Shown: positions 51,020-60,823 of the stretch, piece after piece
Position numbering within the stretch: position 1 is the first letter of the stretch
Layout: every line of letters begins with the position of its first letter
Assembly: GCF_900108025.1 (NCBI RefSeq)
Contig: NZ_FNUS01000001.1
Location: 1 to 64,000 of the forward strand
Origin: Halpernia humi
GTDB taxonomy: Bacteria > Bacteroidota > Bacteroidia > Flavobacteriales > Weeksellaceae
Direction of reading: 5' to 3'
DNA length: 64,000 nucleotides
Notes under the pieces: model-generated
What the model saw: only the letters and a program-made list of their open reading frames with translations
What the model was told of the DNA's origin: nothing
The model's database searches: none
Translations under genes and position numbers: made by a program

Positions 51020-51211
51020 TTAATTTATTTCTTGTTTTTTAATTCTTTTATACAAAACAATATACATTGAAGTAAAAATAAATAATGCTGAAAACCCTGC
51101 GATTGTTTTCCAATTATTTCCAGAGTTTAAACTTCTGTAAACAGAAAAAATTGAAAATGAAATCATCAATATTATTCCTTTAAGAGAACTTAATTTTTTA
51201 TTTTTCATCAT
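51020..51211 (-). CDS. Small two-helix membrane protein inside the nuo operon
   Basis: 63 residues with two hydrophobic segments (about 9-26 and 34-55) flanked by lysines, ending KRIKKQEIN. No family recognised. It sits between nuoD and nuoE, in the same direction, with AT-rich gaps containing AAATTTTAAAATT-type repeats. The topology resembles the 57-residue protein at 54106 just before the operon. Confidence 0.5.
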   Translation of the reverse strand: MMKNKKLSSLKGIILMISFSIFSVYRSLNSGNNWKTIAGFSALFIFTSMYIVLYKRIKKQEIN

Positions 51212-51242
51212 CTAAAATTTAAAATTCATCATTTATAATTTC

Positions 51243-52466
51243 TTACGCGTCTAATTCTCCGGCAATTACATTCATTGAACTTAATGTTACTACCGCATCA
51301 GAAATCATCGCACCTTGTATCATTTCTGGATAAGCCTGATAATAAATAAAACAAGGTCTTCTGAAATGCAATCTATAAGGACTTCTTCCGCCATCGCTTA
51401 CTAAGTAAAAACCTAATTCACCATTTCCACCTTCTACACAATTATACACTTCACCTTTTGGGATTTCGGTTTCGCCCATCACTATTTTAAAGTGATAGAT
51501 TAACGCTTCCATTTTGGTGTAAACATCTGCTTTTTCAGGTAAATAAAAATCTGGAACTTCTGCGTGGAAATCTCCTTCTGGTAAATTTTCGTAGGCGTTT
51601 TTAATTAATTTAAAACTTTCCCACACTTCTTGTTGGCGAACCATAAAGCGATCATAAGTATCTCCTGCGGTTCCGATTGGGATTATAAAATCAAAATCAC
51701 CATAAGAAGAATAGGGTTGTGCAACTCTCACATCATAATCAACTCCTGTGGCACGGAGATTTGGTCCAGTAAAACCATAGTTCAAGGCGCGCTCAGCAGA
51801 AATTGCACCTGCACCAATTGTGCGATCCATAAAAATTCTGTTTCTTTCTAAAAGTGTACAAAATTCTTGAAATCTTTTTGGAAAATTCTTTATAAAATCT
51901 TTAATTAACTCGTGAAATTTTGGTGTGAAATCTCTTTCAAAACCACCAACTCTGCCCATATTTGTGGTCATTCTTGCGCCACAAATTTGTTCATACATTT
52001 CGTAAATTCTTTCTCTATCTTGAAAAACGTAAGTAAATCCAGTTAAAGCACCTGTATCAACACCAATAACACCGTTACAAACCAAGTGATCTGCAATTCT
52101 TGCCAATTCCATCATGATGATTCTCATGTAATCTACACGTTTTGGCACTTCGCAACCGATTAATTTTTCAACCGTCATGTGCCATCCAATATTATTTATC
52201 GGGGAAGAACAGTAGTTCATTCTATCAGTAAGTGTAGTAATTTGTGCAAAATTTCTACGTTCAGAAATTTTCTCAAAAGCACGATGAATGTAACCCACGG
52301 TTTGCTCTGAATGCAAAATTCTTTCGCCATCCATTGTGAGGATATTTTGAAAAATTCCGTGCGTTGCAGGGTGCGTCGGACCTAAATTGAGCGTGTATAA
52401 CTGTCCGTCAATCTGCTCTTTAGATTCGTATTGGCTGAGTATATTAGATAATTCGTTGTCTTTCAT
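51243..52466 (-). CDS. nuoD: NADH-quinone oxidoreductase subunit D
   Basis: About 407 residues from ATG 52466 (MKDNELSNIL). The longer frame to 52517 is rejected because its extra residues are read from heptamer-repeat DNA (INYHLSIINYQ). Core: LYTLNLGPTHPATHGI (about 24-39), the quinone-site histidine in PTHPATH, GYIHRAFEK and the C-terminal RRPCFIYYQAYPEMIQGAMISDAVVTLSSMNVIAGELD region (in two parts). NuoD forms the quinone chamber with NuoB. Confidence 0.96.
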   Translation of the reverse strand: MKDNELSNILSQYESKEQIDGQLYTLNLGPTHPATHGIFQNILTMDGERILHSEQTVGYIHRAFEKISERRNFAQITTLTDRMNYCSSPINNIGWHMTVEKLIGCEVPKRVDYMRIIMMELARIADHLVCNGVIGVDTGALTGFTYVFQDRERIYEMYEQICGARMTTNMGRVGGFERDFTPKFHELIKDFIKNFPKRFQEFCTLLERNRIFMDRTIGAGAISAERALNYGFTGPNLRATGVDYDVRVAQPYSSYGDFDFIIPIGTAGDTYDRFMVRQQEVWESFKLIKNAYENLPEGDFHAEVPDFYLPEKADVYTKMEALIYHFKIVMGETEIPKGEVYNCVEGGNGELGFYLVSDGGRSPYRLHFRRPCFIYYQAYPEMIQGAMISDAVVTLSSMNVIAGELDA

Positions 52467-52544
52467 ATTTTTTTGATAATTGATTATTGATAAATGGTAA
52501 TTGATTTTAAACATCAATTATCTTTTATCTTTTATCATTTATAT

Positions 52545-53045
52545 TTATCTTCCGAACATTTTATCGTCTTTATCGGTTCTAGTTCCATCTTCCAATTTAT
52601 ATTCTTTTAACATTGGATGATAGCCCATCTCTGGATCGTTTAAAATGATTCTAAGATCTGGATGATCTTTAAATTTAATGCCATAAAAATCATACGCTTC
52701 ACGTTCCATCCAATTGGCAGCGGCATAAAGTGGCGTTAGAGTATCAACTTCATTTTTTTCACGGGACATAAAAACTTTAAGTCTGATTCTGAAATTAGTC
52801 TGCATATTATGCAAATGGTAAATAACGCCGAGTTCTTTTTCTGGAAATTCGGGGTAATGAATACCACAAATATCTGTCAAAAAATTGATAGCTAATGATG
52901 AATCTTTTAGATAGTGAACAATTTTTTTTAAGTCTTGTTTTTTTACTTCAAGCGTTAAAAACCCATAAGGTACGGAGTGTAATAATACTGATTCTGGAAA
53001 TTCTCGCGTGATGGCCTCCAACACAAATTCATTTGTCATATCCAT
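52545..53045 (-). CDS. nuoC: NADH-quinone oxidoreductase subunit C
   Basis: 166 residues. Conserved LTDICGIHYPE (about 57-67), MEREAYDFYGIKFKDHPDLRIIL (about 113-135) and HPMLKEYKLED. Separate from NuoD here (in E. coli they are fused). The start overlaps the nuoB stop. Confidence 0.95.
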   Translation of the reverse strand: MDMTNEFVLEAITREFPESVLLHSVPYGFLTLEVKKQDLKKIVHYLKDSSLAINFLTDICGIHYPEFPEKELGVIYHLHNMQTNFRIRLKVFMSREKNEVDTLTPLYAAANWMEREAYDFYGIKFKDHPDLRIILNDPEMGYHPMLKEYKLEDGTRTDKDDKMFGR

Positions 53046-53599
53046 TAATTTATATCGTAAGATTCTAATAAATGTTTATATTCTTCAGAATCTCTTCTTC
53101 GGGAACTTTCACTTTCTGCTAATGCTTGAACTTGCATAAATCCTTCAAGAATTTGCTCTGGTCTTGGCGGGCAACCTGGCACGTAAACATCTACTGGAAT
53201 AACTTTATCAATACCTTGAAGCACAGAATAAGTATCGAAAATACCACCTGAACTTGCACAAGCGCCCACGGCAATTACCCATTTTGGTTCTGCCATTTGG
53301 GTATAAACTTCTTTTAAAATTGGTCCTAATTTTTTAGAAATTGTACCACATACTAAAAGAACGTCTGATTGTCTTGGTGAAAACGACATTCTTTCTCCAC
53401 CAAAACGCGCTAAATCATAAGTAGGCATCATCATCGCCATAAATTCTATTCCACAGCAAGAAGTGGCGAAAGGCAGTGGCCAAAGTGAATTGGCCCGAGC
53501 CATACCAACTAGGCTGCTTAAATTTGTTGCAAAGAAGCCTTCGCCGGAAAATCCGGGTGGCGCTGCTGCATCTGTTTTTATAATCGGTTTATCTGACAT
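53045..53599 (-). CDS. nuoB: NADH-quinone oxidoreductase subunit B
   Basis: 184 residues; carries the N2 cluster. Tandem cysteines in [11 protein letters not shown] (about 45-55), a third in [11 protein letters not shown] (about 111-121) and the fourth in VPGCPPRPE (about 140-148). The tandem cysteines and the GCPPRPE motif are diagnostic. It overlaps nuoC by one base. Confidence 0.97.
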   Translation of the reverse strand: MSDKPIIKTDAAAPPGFSGEGFFATNLSSLVGMARANSLWPLPFATSCCGIEFMAMMMPTYDLARFGGERMSFSPRQSDVLLVCGTISKKLGPILKEVYTQMAEPKWVIAVGACASSGGIFDTYSVLQGIDKVIPVDVYVPGCPPRPEQILEGFMQVQALAESESSRRRDSEEYKHLLESYDIN

Positions 53600-53615
53600 T
53601 TTTCTTTTTTTTAAA

Positions 53616-53981
53616 TTATTTATCCCAATCTAAAGCACCTCTCTTTAATACATAAAAAAATCCTAAAAAGAAAACACCTACAAAAGCAAGAACGGCTACA
53701 AAACCATCGAGGCCGAATTCTCTAAAGTTGACTGCGTAAGGATAAAAAAACACAATCTCAATATCGAAAAGCACAAAAAGAATAGCAGTAAGAAAATATT
53801 TTACAGAAAATGGGGTTCTTGCATTACCTTCATTCTCTATTCCGCACTCAAAATTTTTATTTTTTTCTGTGCCTTGCAGTTTTGGTCCCAAAAAATGCGC
53901 GCCTAGTAATGAAATTAGAACGAAGCCAATTGCAACGGCTGCTTGAAATAAAATGGGGATATAACTTTCGGGTGTACTCAT
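53616..53981 (-). CDS. nuoA: NADH-quinone oxidoreductase subunit A
   Basis: 121 residues, three helices; conserved [40 protein letters not shown] (in two parts, about 44-83) includes the conserved cysteine and acidic residues at the quinone-site loop. First structural gene of the operon. Confidence 0.96.
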   Translation of the reverse strand: MSTPESYIPILFQAAVAIGFVLISLLGAHFLGPKLQGTEKNKNFECGIENEGNARTPFSVKYFLTAILFVLFDIEIVFFYPYAVNFREFGLDGFVAVLAFVGVFFLGFFYVLKRGALDWDK

Positions 53982-54003
53982 CTTGAAGTAGTATGTTAAT
54001 TTG

Positions 54004-54011
54004 CAAATTTA
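54004..54011 (-). promoter_or_regulatory. Putative -7 element for the nuo operon
   Basis: TAAATTTG on the minus strand, 22 bases before nuoA. No convincing -33 box. Nothing else is visible in the 124-bp gap to the small gene upstream. Confidence 0.5.
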
Positions 54012-54105
54012 ACGAATAATGTAGAGAAGATGAAATAATACAGAGATAATTTTCGAGATTAAATTTATTTTAAAAATAATTTAGAATGGTTAAAAATAAT
54101 AACTT

Positions 54106-54279
54106 TTATTTCATTTTTTTTAAAAGGGTAGAAGCGATGTAAGCGATGTATCCGAAAATTAAACTTCCGAAAAGTATATTAATAGCTGTATTTATTTTTT
54201 CATCTGCTATTTTAAAAAAGAAATTGTATAAAACATAGATTACTATTAAAATGCCATAGATGATAAGTTGTTTTTTCAT
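54106..54279 (-). CDS. Small two-helix membrane protein
   Basis: 57 residues from ATG 54279, with hydrophobic segments at about 5-23 and 32-52 and a basic end (LLKKMK). The start directly abuts the stop of the GNAT-like gene at 54280, so the two are probably co-transcribed. No family recognised. The layout resembles the 63-residue protein at 51020. Confidence 0.55.
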   Translation of the reverse strand: MKKQLIIYGILIVIYVLYNFFFKIADEKINTAINILFGSLIFGYIAYIASTLLKKMK

Positions 54280-55404
54280 TTAAATTTCTTTAGAATAAGT
54301 TCTTCTTCGTTTATGATTCACGGGATTATAGTCTTGCCATAACACCTGAACGCTTTTATTTTCTTCCAATTCTGGGTTAGTTTCCGCGTAAACAATTCCC
54401 ATTTTAGTAAATCTTTCATAAATTTCTTTAAAAATAATGGCAGTTACGCCACGTCTTTGGTATTCTGGCTGTATGCCGATTAGGTAAAAATTAGCACTAT
54501 CGTTTTTTCTTGTGGCTTGCCAAAAATAATACCAGCCAAAAGGCCACATTTTGCCATTTGCTTTTTGCAATGCTTTGCTATAAGAAGGCATTGTCACGGC
54601 AAAAGCGACCAATTCATGATTTTCATCTTCCACGCAAATAATATAATTTTTATCTATAAAAGGGAAATATTTTTCTTTATAAGTTTGAATTTGTTCTTTT
54701 GTAATCGGTGTGTAAGTAGAGAGTGAATTGTAGGTTTGGTCTAAAAGTTTAAACATCGGGTCGATGTATGGTTTTATGTCCTCTTTGCTTTTAAATTGAA
54801 TAACGTTTAATTTGTATTTTTCTTTAATCAAGCGGCTAAATTTCTCTACTTTATCTGGTAAATTTTCCGGGAAACGCATTTCGAATTCTACCCATTCTTT
54901 TTCTTTTTTTAAACCTAATTTCTCTAAATGCTCTGCGTAATATGGAAAATTATACAAACCTATCATCGTTGCTAATTTATCAAAACCCATCGTTAACATG
55001 CCAGATTTATCAAGATTAGTAAAACCCATCGGTCCTTCAATTTTGTTGATGTTTTTTTCTTTGGCAAATTCTATTGCTTTATCAATCAATGCTTTTGAAA
55101 CAGTTATATCATCAATAAAATCGAGCCAACCAAAGCGAATTTTAGAAATCCCCAATTCTTCTGCTTCTTTTTTATTAAAAATAACGGCAATTCTTCCCAC
55201 CACTTTGTTCCCCATAATTGCAAGAAATTGCTTTGCTTCACAATACAAAAATGCACCGTTATCTGAAGGATCCCAAACTTTCATTTCATCATTAATTAAT
55301 GGTGGAACATAGCAAGAATTATTCTTGTATAAATCCATTGGGAATTTCACAAATTTTAATAAATCTTGTGACGTATTAACTTCTTTTAAAGTAAGTGCAG
55401 ACAT
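54280..55404 (-). CDS. GNAT-like acetyltransferase family protein
   Basis: 374 residues. C-terminal GNAT features: AFAVTMPSYSKALQKANGK (about 268-286), then FYLIGIQPEYQRRGVTAIIFKEIYERF (about 310-336 in two parts), matching the acetyl-CoA binding Q/RxxGxG/A motif. N-terminal half includes KIRFGWLDFIDD and EGPMGFTNLDKSGML, typical of a large uncharacterised Bacteroidota family. The substrate is unknown. Confidence 0.8.
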   Translation of the reverse strand: MSALTLKEVNTSQDLLKFVKFPMDLYKNNSCYVPPLINDEMKVWDPSDNGAFLYCEAKQFLAIMGNKVVGRIAVIFNKKEAEELGISKIRFGWLDFIDDITVSKALIDKAIEFAKEKNINKIEGPMGFTNLDKSGMLTMGFDKLATMIGLYNFPYYAEHLEKLGLKKEKEWVEFEMRFPENLPDKVEKFSRLIKEKYKLNVIQFKSKEDIKPYIDPMFKLLDQTYNSLSTYTPITKEQIQTYKEKYFPFIDKNYIICVEDENHELVAFAVTMPSYSKALQKANGKMWPFGWYYFWQATRKNDSANFYLIGIQPEYQRRGVTAIIFKEIYERFTKMGIVYAETNPELEENKSVQVLWQDYNPVNHKRRRTYSKEI

Positions 55405-55512
55405 TTGTTTTTATTTAAAAAAAACAAAGATAATGGTAAAAATTTTATATTAAAACTTTGGCATAATTTTTCCTTTGCTTGCAGTAAAATTTTTAAATCG
55501 AAAGAACACAAA

Positions 55513-56202
55513 ATGGGAGGGTATTATTTAATTTTTGGCGTCATTTTCGTAGTTAGTTTGATCGTTCAAAATAAATTAAAAGCAAAGTTTGCTTTTTATT
55601 CTCAACTTCATTTGCAAAATGGAATGTCGGGCAAAGAAATTGCTGAAAAAATGCTGTATGATAACGGTATCAGAAATGTGCAAGTTATTTCGGTTCCAGG
55701 CCAACTAACCGATCATTACAACCCGGTGGATAAAACCGTTAACCTTTCAGAAGAGGTTTATATGCAAAGAAATGCCGCCGCTGCAGCAGTTGCCGCGCAT
55801 GAATGCGGACACGCGGTGCAACATCAAGTTGGCTATGCTGCTCTAAAATTACGCTCAAGTTTAGTTCCTTTGGTGAATGTAAGTTCCAAATTATTAAATA
55901 TAATTTTAATTGCAGGTTTTTTAGTAATGGCATCAAGCGGAAACAAAACACTTTTGGCAGTTGCTGTTGTCCTTTTTGGTATCACCACACTTTTTACATT
56001 TATAACTTTACCCGTTGAATATGATGCAAGTAACCGCGCTTTGGCATGGTTAGAAAAGTCTGGAACTGTTACAAAACAAGAACAAGAAGGCGCAAAAGAT
56101 GCCTTAAAATGGGCCGCAAGAACTTACGTTGTTGCAGCGCTTGGCTCACTTGCACAATTTTTATATTTCGCATCAATGCTAAATGGTGGTCGCAGAAATT
56201 GA
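55513..56202 (+). CDS. Membrane zinc metallopeptidase (YugP-like)
   Basis: About 229 residues from ATG 55513 (MGGYYLIFG); earlier codons of the frame are AT-rich non-conserved sequence. An N-terminal helix (about 2-20), then VPGQLTDHYNPVDKTVNLSEEVY (about 63-85), the catalytic zinc motif AAHECGHAVQH (HExxH, about 99-109), two helices (about 125-170) and PVEYDASNRALAWL with the likely third ligand region. Matches the Zn_peptidase_2 family; substrates are unknown. Divergent from the GNAT gene. Confidence 0.88.
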   Translation: MGGYYLIFGVIFVVSLIVQNKLKAKFAFYSQLHLQNGMSGKEIAEKMLYDNGIRNVQVISVPGQLTDHYNPVDKTVNLSEEVYMQRNAAAAAVAAHECGHAVQHQVGYAALKLRSSLVPLVNVSSKLLNIILIAGFLVMASSGNKTLLAVAVVLFGITTLFTFITLPVEYDASNRALAWLEKSGTVTKQEQEGAKDALKWAARTYVVAALGSLAQFLYFASMLNGGRRN

Positions 56203-56238
56203 TTTTAAATTGCTCAAAAAAGCAACTCATTTTTGCAT

Positions 56239-56853
56239 TTAGTTTTGCGAAATAATGCGAAAACCGACTTCGTGTATTTCTTCTAATTTTGCCAAAAAAG
56301 TTTCAGAATCAGCAGATTTTATTTCGGCTTTTATCTTGCAATTTTGTTCAGATACGAAATCTAAAATTTTTCCGTCGTATTTATTTATTAATGAAAATAT
56401 GACGTTTTGAAGTGAAAATTTGAAATTAATTTCAATTAAAATCATCAAATCTTTGGTAATAATTTCGGCTAAATCTAAGGTTTCTTGCGCACAATTTTTA
56501 TAGGCTTTCACTAGGCCAGAAACGCCAAGTTTTGTGCCGCCGTAATAGCGAACAACTATCACACAAGTATTGGTTAAATCTTTTGCTAAAATTTGGTTTA
56601 AAATTGGTAAACCAGCACTGCCATTGGGTTCGCCGTCATCATTTGCTCTATAATTTTCTCCATCAATTCCGATTCTGAACGCATAACAATGGTGCGTTGC
56701 TTTAGGATGGTTTTTTTTAATGTCTTCTAAAAAATCTTTAAAATCTTTCTCGTTTGAAACCGAATTAGCAAAACCTATAAACTTACTTCCTTTTTCCTTT
56801 AAAAGGATATCGCCAATTGGTTTTTTAATGGTTTTAAAAGAAAATTGATTCAA
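56239..56853 (-). CDS. yigZ: YigZ/IMPACT family protein
   Basis: 204 residues. Family core: KGSKFIGFANSVSNEKDF (about 20-37), HPKATHHCYAFRIG (about 48-61), NDDGEPNGSAGLPILNQI (about 69-86) and VIVVRYYGGTKLGVSGLVKAY (in two parts, about 96-116), plus the C-terminal ferredoxin-like domain. Related to eukaryotic IMPACT; in bacteria its role is not settled. Encoded six bases after ribD. Confidence 0.92.
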   Translation of the reverse strand: MNQFSFKTIKKPIGDILLKEKGSKFIGFANSVSNEKDFKDFLEDIKKNHPKATHHCYAFRIGIDGENYRANDDGEPNGSAGLPILNQILAKDLTNTCVIVVRYYGGTKLGVSGLVKAYKNCAQETLDLAEIITKDLMILIEINFKFSLQNVIFSLINKYDGKILDFVSEQNCKIKAEIKSADSETFLAKLEEIHEVGFRIISQN

Positions 56854-56859
56854 TTGAAT

Positions 56860-57891
56860 TTATTTAAAATCAGAATTATTGAAATAAAAAACGTCGTTAT
56901 CTCGTAATTTCTCAGTTTTAGAAGGTGTTTTAGAGAGTTTGGGCGCAAGAGTTCCGTTGCTTAATTTTAAATTTTCATTTTTAATGATGATGCATTCATC
57001 CCAAATATTTGCATCGATAAATTGTTGCAAAGTAAAACTTCCACCTTCTATAATGACCGATTGTATCTGCAAATCAAACAATTTTTTCATTAAATTTTCT
57101 AGAAAATTCTCTCTTTCAATTTTTATGTAATTAATATTTTTTTTCGTTTCTTCTTTAATTAAATTAGAAACAAAAGTTTCTGCTTCATTATTAAAAATTT
57201 TAAAATCAGTTGGTACTTTTAAATCAAAATCTATCAAAATACGGATAGGATTTCTACCTTTTATTTCCCGCGTCGTCAAACTTGGATTATCTGTTAAAGC
57301 CGTATTTGTCCCGACCAAAATGGCGTGTTCTTCGGAACGTAATTGATGCACAAATTGTTTACTTAAAGGATTACCAATTTGCGTCGGCTGAAAATTTTTA
57401 TCTAAAAATCCGTCGTTTGATTGCGCCCATTTTAGAATAATAAATGGTCTTTTTTTTCTATGAAAGGTGAAAAATCTTTTGTTTAATTCTTCACATTCTT
57501 GTTCTAAAATTCCGGAAACGACTTCAATTTTGGCGTCTTCTAAAATTTTTTTGCCTTTTCCGTTGACTTTGTCGTGAGAGTCCATTGCGCCAATTACGAC
57601 TTTTTTAAAATCAATTTCTCTTAATTTTAGCGCGCAAGGTGGCGTTTTACCGAAATGCGCGCAAGGTTCTAATGATACATAAATGGTAGAATCGGGGAGA
57701 AGTTCTTTGTTTTTTACAGAATTTATCGCATTTATTTCAGCGTGATTTTCGCCGGCTTTTTGGTGAAAACCTTCACCTATAATTTTACCATTGTGGACTA
57801 TTACTGCACCAACCAAAGGATTTGGATATGTTTTTCCAAGTGCTTTTTTTGCTAATTCGATGCAGCGCTGGATATAGAATTCATCGGTCAT
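56860..57891 (-). CDS. ribD: Bifunctional riboflavin deaminase-reductase
   Basis: 343 residues from ATG 57891 (MTDEFYIQRC); an ATG six codons earlier (57909) is the alternative. Two steps of riboflavin synthesis. Deaminase: AEIN with zinc histidine in NHAEINAI (about 50-57) and EPCAHFGKTPPCAL (about 75-88). Reductase: RPFIILKWAQSNDG, HQLRSEEHAILVGTNTALTDNP and IIEGGSFTLQQF. Closely linked to yigZ on the same strand; no other rib genes are in the window. Confidence 0.94.
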   Translation of the reverse strand: MTDEFYIQRCIELAKKALGKTYPNPLVGAVIVHNGKIIGEGFHQKAGENHAEINAINSVKNKELLPDSTIYVSLEPCAHFGKTPPCALKLREIDFKKVVIGAMDSHDKVNGKGKKILEDAKIEVVSGILEQECEELNKRFFTFHRKKRPFIILKWAQSNDGFLDKNFQPTQIGNPLSKQFVHQLRSEEHAILVGTNTALTDNPSLTTREIKGRNPIRILIDFDLKVPTDFKIFNNEAETFVSNLIKEETKKNINYIKIERENFLENLMKKLFDLQIQSVIIEGGSFTLQQFIDANIWDECIIIKNENLKLSNGTLAPKLSKTPSKTEKLRDNDVFYFNNSDFK

Positions 57892-58065
57892 ATTTAGTTT
57901 TTTTACCATAAAATTTTTATGGATTTTAAAAGGTTGAATAATTGCTTTTTAAAGTCTTAAAAAGGAGAATGTTTTTCAGCACCACTCACAAAAATATTCT
58001 TAAAAAATAAAACCCTGAAGTTAGAATTTTGAATATTTAAGAAAAAATATCAAAATTATGTGCGA

Positions 58066-58662
58066 TTAATTTTTTGTTTCATCTGTTGTTGCCAAAGAAA
58101 TTACAGGTATTTGAAAATCTATAAGTAAACCCATTAATTTGTTGCGCTCTTTACTTAAAGACTTTGCGGCGTATTTCACATCGCCATAACTTCTTTTGAT
58201 GTACGAGAAAATAATAAAGGATTTTTTGGCGCCATTGGTCATTTTTTTAAATCTATAAATTCCGTATTCTGCGTAAGGATTTCCGTTTTTAGGGGTTTCT
58301 GTTAAAATTCCATCTACAATAAATTGCGTTCCATCTGGGCTTTCTGTAACTTGAACGTTAGAATATTTATCACTTTTTTCTCTGTTTTGAAAACTTTCTA
58401 CTTTTTGCCGCACGGCATCGTCTAAATCTATTTCTTTGTCAAAATAGGAAATATTTATAAGCTGTGTAAAGGTTTTAATTGTTTCATCTCGCGGTAAATA
58501 TTGCTGTAAATAAAGAGTTGCAGATTTCTGTTTGCTCCAATCTAATAAAAATTCGGTACCATCAATTTCTAAAGGACCAGGAATATTGAGATAATCTTTG
58601 GCATTTTGAGCATTAAAACCAAAACCTATAAAGCCTATAATTAGCAGTAAATATTTTTTCAT
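58066..58662 (-). CDS. Secreted protein, unknown function
   Basis: 198 residues; signal peptide to about 18 (GFNA-Q). The body has KDYLNIPGPLEIDGTEFLLDW near the start, an NISYFDKEIDLDDAVRQKVE region and a strand-rich IYRFKKMTNGAKKSFIIFSYIKRSYG section. No domain recognised. The 155-bp gap to ribD holds nothing apparent. Confidence 0.6.
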   Translation of the reverse strand: MKKYLLLIIGFIGFGFNAQNAKDYLNIPGPLEIDGTEFLLDWSKQKSATLYLQQYLPRDETIKTFTQLINISYFDKEIDLDDAVRQKVESFQNREKSDKYSNVQVTESPDGTQFIVDGILTETPKNGNPYAEYGIYRFKKMTNGAKKSFIIFSYIKRSYGDVKYAAKSLSKERNKLMGLLIDFQIPVISLATTDETKN

Positions 58663-58759
58663 AAAAATTCATTTATTGTTTTCAAAAGTTACTTGCAATC
58701 GCCAAATTTTTGAGGTTTTGTTTGTAAACTTGCCCATTGCATTTTATAGTAAACTGAAA

Positions 58760-60739
58760 TTATTCTCCGCTAATGATTTGGTGCAAAGTCACGCGCAAAC
58801 TTTCTAATTGCGCTTTTTTCTCGTCAATTTTGGCGTAAGTGTCCTTTAAAAGTGGATTACTTCTAGAAGAATCTGCAAAGAAACCCAAGTTGTTTTCCAT
58901 TTTAACCACTTCAGATTCCATATCAGAAATTTGGTTTTTAATTTTTCTGGCTTTATCTGAAAGTTGCGATTCTGAAAGGCCTTCTTCTTTTAAATCAAAC
59001 TCATTAATTTTGTTTAATTTCAATTTTTCGCGCAAGGTTTTATTAAATTCTGTGTTTATACCTAGATTTTCACGGGGTACTTTTCCAACTTTGTTCCAGT
59101 TATTTTTTAATTCTTCAATTTTCTCAATGCTTCCTTCTTCGTTTGAAATGGTTTTTAATTGTGATAAAATTTCATTTTTTTGTTTTAAATTTTCTTTCCA
59201 ATTATCAGAAGCCACATCATTTTTCTTACGAAAGTTTTCGAAGAATGTGTTGCAGGCCGCCCGAAAATCCGTCCATACTTTATCTGCTTGGCTTCGTGGA
59301 ACGTGCCCAATTTTTTTCCATTCATTTTGCAAATTTTTAAATAATGGAACTGCTGTTTCCCAATCTTCGTTGTTCATATTATCGGTCGCAGTTTGGATGA
59401 GGCTCAATTTTTTATCTAAATTATCTTGTTGGGAATGTTTTAGACTTTTATAGAATTCGTTCTTTTTGTTATTAAATTGTTTTAAAACTTCTTTAAATTC
59501 TGCCCAATTTTGGTTGGATAGTTTTTTCGGAACACTTCCTAATTTTAAAAATTCGCTTCGCAGATCTTCTATCTTTTTGATGGATTGCTGCCAATAATTG
59601 TGATTTACCTCTTTTTCTGGCGTTACAATTATTTTCATTTTTGCGATAATCTCGTTTTTCTTCACAAGATTTTCTGCTTGTTCTCCTTCGATTTGTGAAA
59701 ATAGTTCGGCTTTTCTATCGTGTATTTTATTAGAAATTTCTTTAAATTCTAGCCAAGTTGGTTCTCGAAATTCTTCTGCAACAGGAACGGCTTCTTCTTT
59801 CCAAAGTTTGTGTAGAAATTGCAATTCATTTAAGGCTTTTTGTACAGATTTTTCTTCTAAAAGTTCTTTGGCACGGGCGATTATATGTTGTCTCTTTTCC
59901 AAATTATGCTCATATTCTTGGCTAAGAAATTCCTTATTCATATCGAGCATTTCGTAGAATTGCGTGAGATGAAAATAGTAATTATTGTTTAATAATTTGA
60001 ATTCGTTTTTCGCAACTTGCCCCGCGTTTCCCCATTCTTGCTTTATTTCTCGAATTTCTTTAAAAAGATTGGTGCCTGCTTCAGAATTGGTATATAGATT
60101 TTTCAGGCGATCAATTATCGCTTGGCGTGTTTTTAGATTTTCATCCTGCGCCATTTCCATTTTTTTATGATAATCATTTTGTTTTTCTCGGTACGTTTGC
60201 AGCAATTCGTTGAATTTTGCCGTAAGTGGATGTTTGTAAAATTCTTGCTCTTCTTCCGCAAGTTTACTTTTAGCAAAATCACTTTCTTTGCTAATAACAG
60301 TTTGAAGTTGTTCTTTTATTTCGTTGAATTCTTTGTATTGAGAACCGCCATCTTTGGCAAGCGCAATTTGTTCAAGTTTATTTAAAAGTTCTGATGCAGA
60401 ATTGTTTTTTTCTTGTTTAGAATGCTTTTCTTCTTCGATTATTTCTTCTAATACAGCGTCAGTTTTAATGTTTTCGTCTTTTGGGAAATCTTTTTCCGCA
60501 GAGATTTCTTCTATATTTAAAGACTCAACGGTAGTTTGTTGGATCGGATTATCAACCTTGCTAGATGGATTTTCATCAAGATGATTATCATTGTCCGAAT
60601 TTTTTGAATTTTCTTCCTTTTTTGAAGGTATTTCAGTTTTTTCTTCGGAATTTTCAACTTCTATTTCAGTGGAAGTAGTTTCTTTTAAAGGTTCAAAATC
60701 CTTTTCGTTGTGGTCAGAAATTTCATTTTCTGTAGTCAT
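58760..60739 (-). CDS. DUF349 domain-containing protein
   Basis: 659 residues. The first about 120 are acidic and low complexity (E, S, D, K). From about 125 to 600, several repeats of the DUF349 type follow, each with a W...F/W pattern (for example IKQEWGNAGQVAKNEF, LHKLWKEEAVP, LQNEWKKIGHVPRSQADKVW, LKNNWNKVGKVPRENL), predicted as long helical hairpins. The end (615-655) is a coiled coil. Proteins of this kind are widespread in Bacteroidota; the role is unknown, perhaps scaffolding. Confidence 0.85.
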   Translation of the reverse strand: MTTENEISDHNEKDFEPLKETTSTEIEVENSEEKTEIPSKKEENSKNSDNDNHLDENPSSKVDNPIQQTTVESLNIEEISAEKDFPKDENIKTDAVLEEIIEEEKHSKQEKNNSASELLNKLEQIALAKDGGSQYKEFNEIKEQLQTVISKESDFAKSKLAEEEQEFYKHPLTAKFNELLQTYREKQNDYHKKMEMAQDENLKTRQAIIDRLKNLYTNSEAGTNLFKEIREIKQEWGNAGQVAKNEFKLLNNNYYFHLTQFYEMLDMNKEFLSQEYEHNLEKRQHIIARAKELLEEKSVQKALNELQFLHKLWKEEAVPVAEEFREPTWLEFKEISNKIHDRKAELFSQIEGEQAENLVKKNEIIAKMKIIVTPEKEVNHNYWQQSIKKIEDLRSEFLKLGSVPKKLSNQNWAEFKEVLKQFNNKKNEFYKSLKHSQQDNLDKKLSLIQTATDNMNNEDWETAVPLFKNLQNEWKKIGHVPRSQADKVWTDFRAACNTFFENFRKKNDVASDNWKENLKQKNEILSQLKTISNEEGSIEKIEELKNNWNKVGKVPRENLGINTEFNKTLREKLKLNKINEFDLKEEGLSESQLSDKARKIKNQISDMESEVVKMENNLGFFADSSRSNPLLKDTYAKIDEKKAQLESLRVTLHQIISGE

Positions 60740-60823
60740 AGCAAATCTTTTTGGTTAAAATAACGCCTTTTAAAAATAATAAAAAATAAATTTATTAAAA
60801 TAATTTCATTTAAGAGGAAGTTT

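Noticed and set aside
52467-52517. Longer N-terminus for NuoD
   Set aside because: The extra residues are translated heptamer-repeat DNA; MKDNELSN at 52466 fits the family start.
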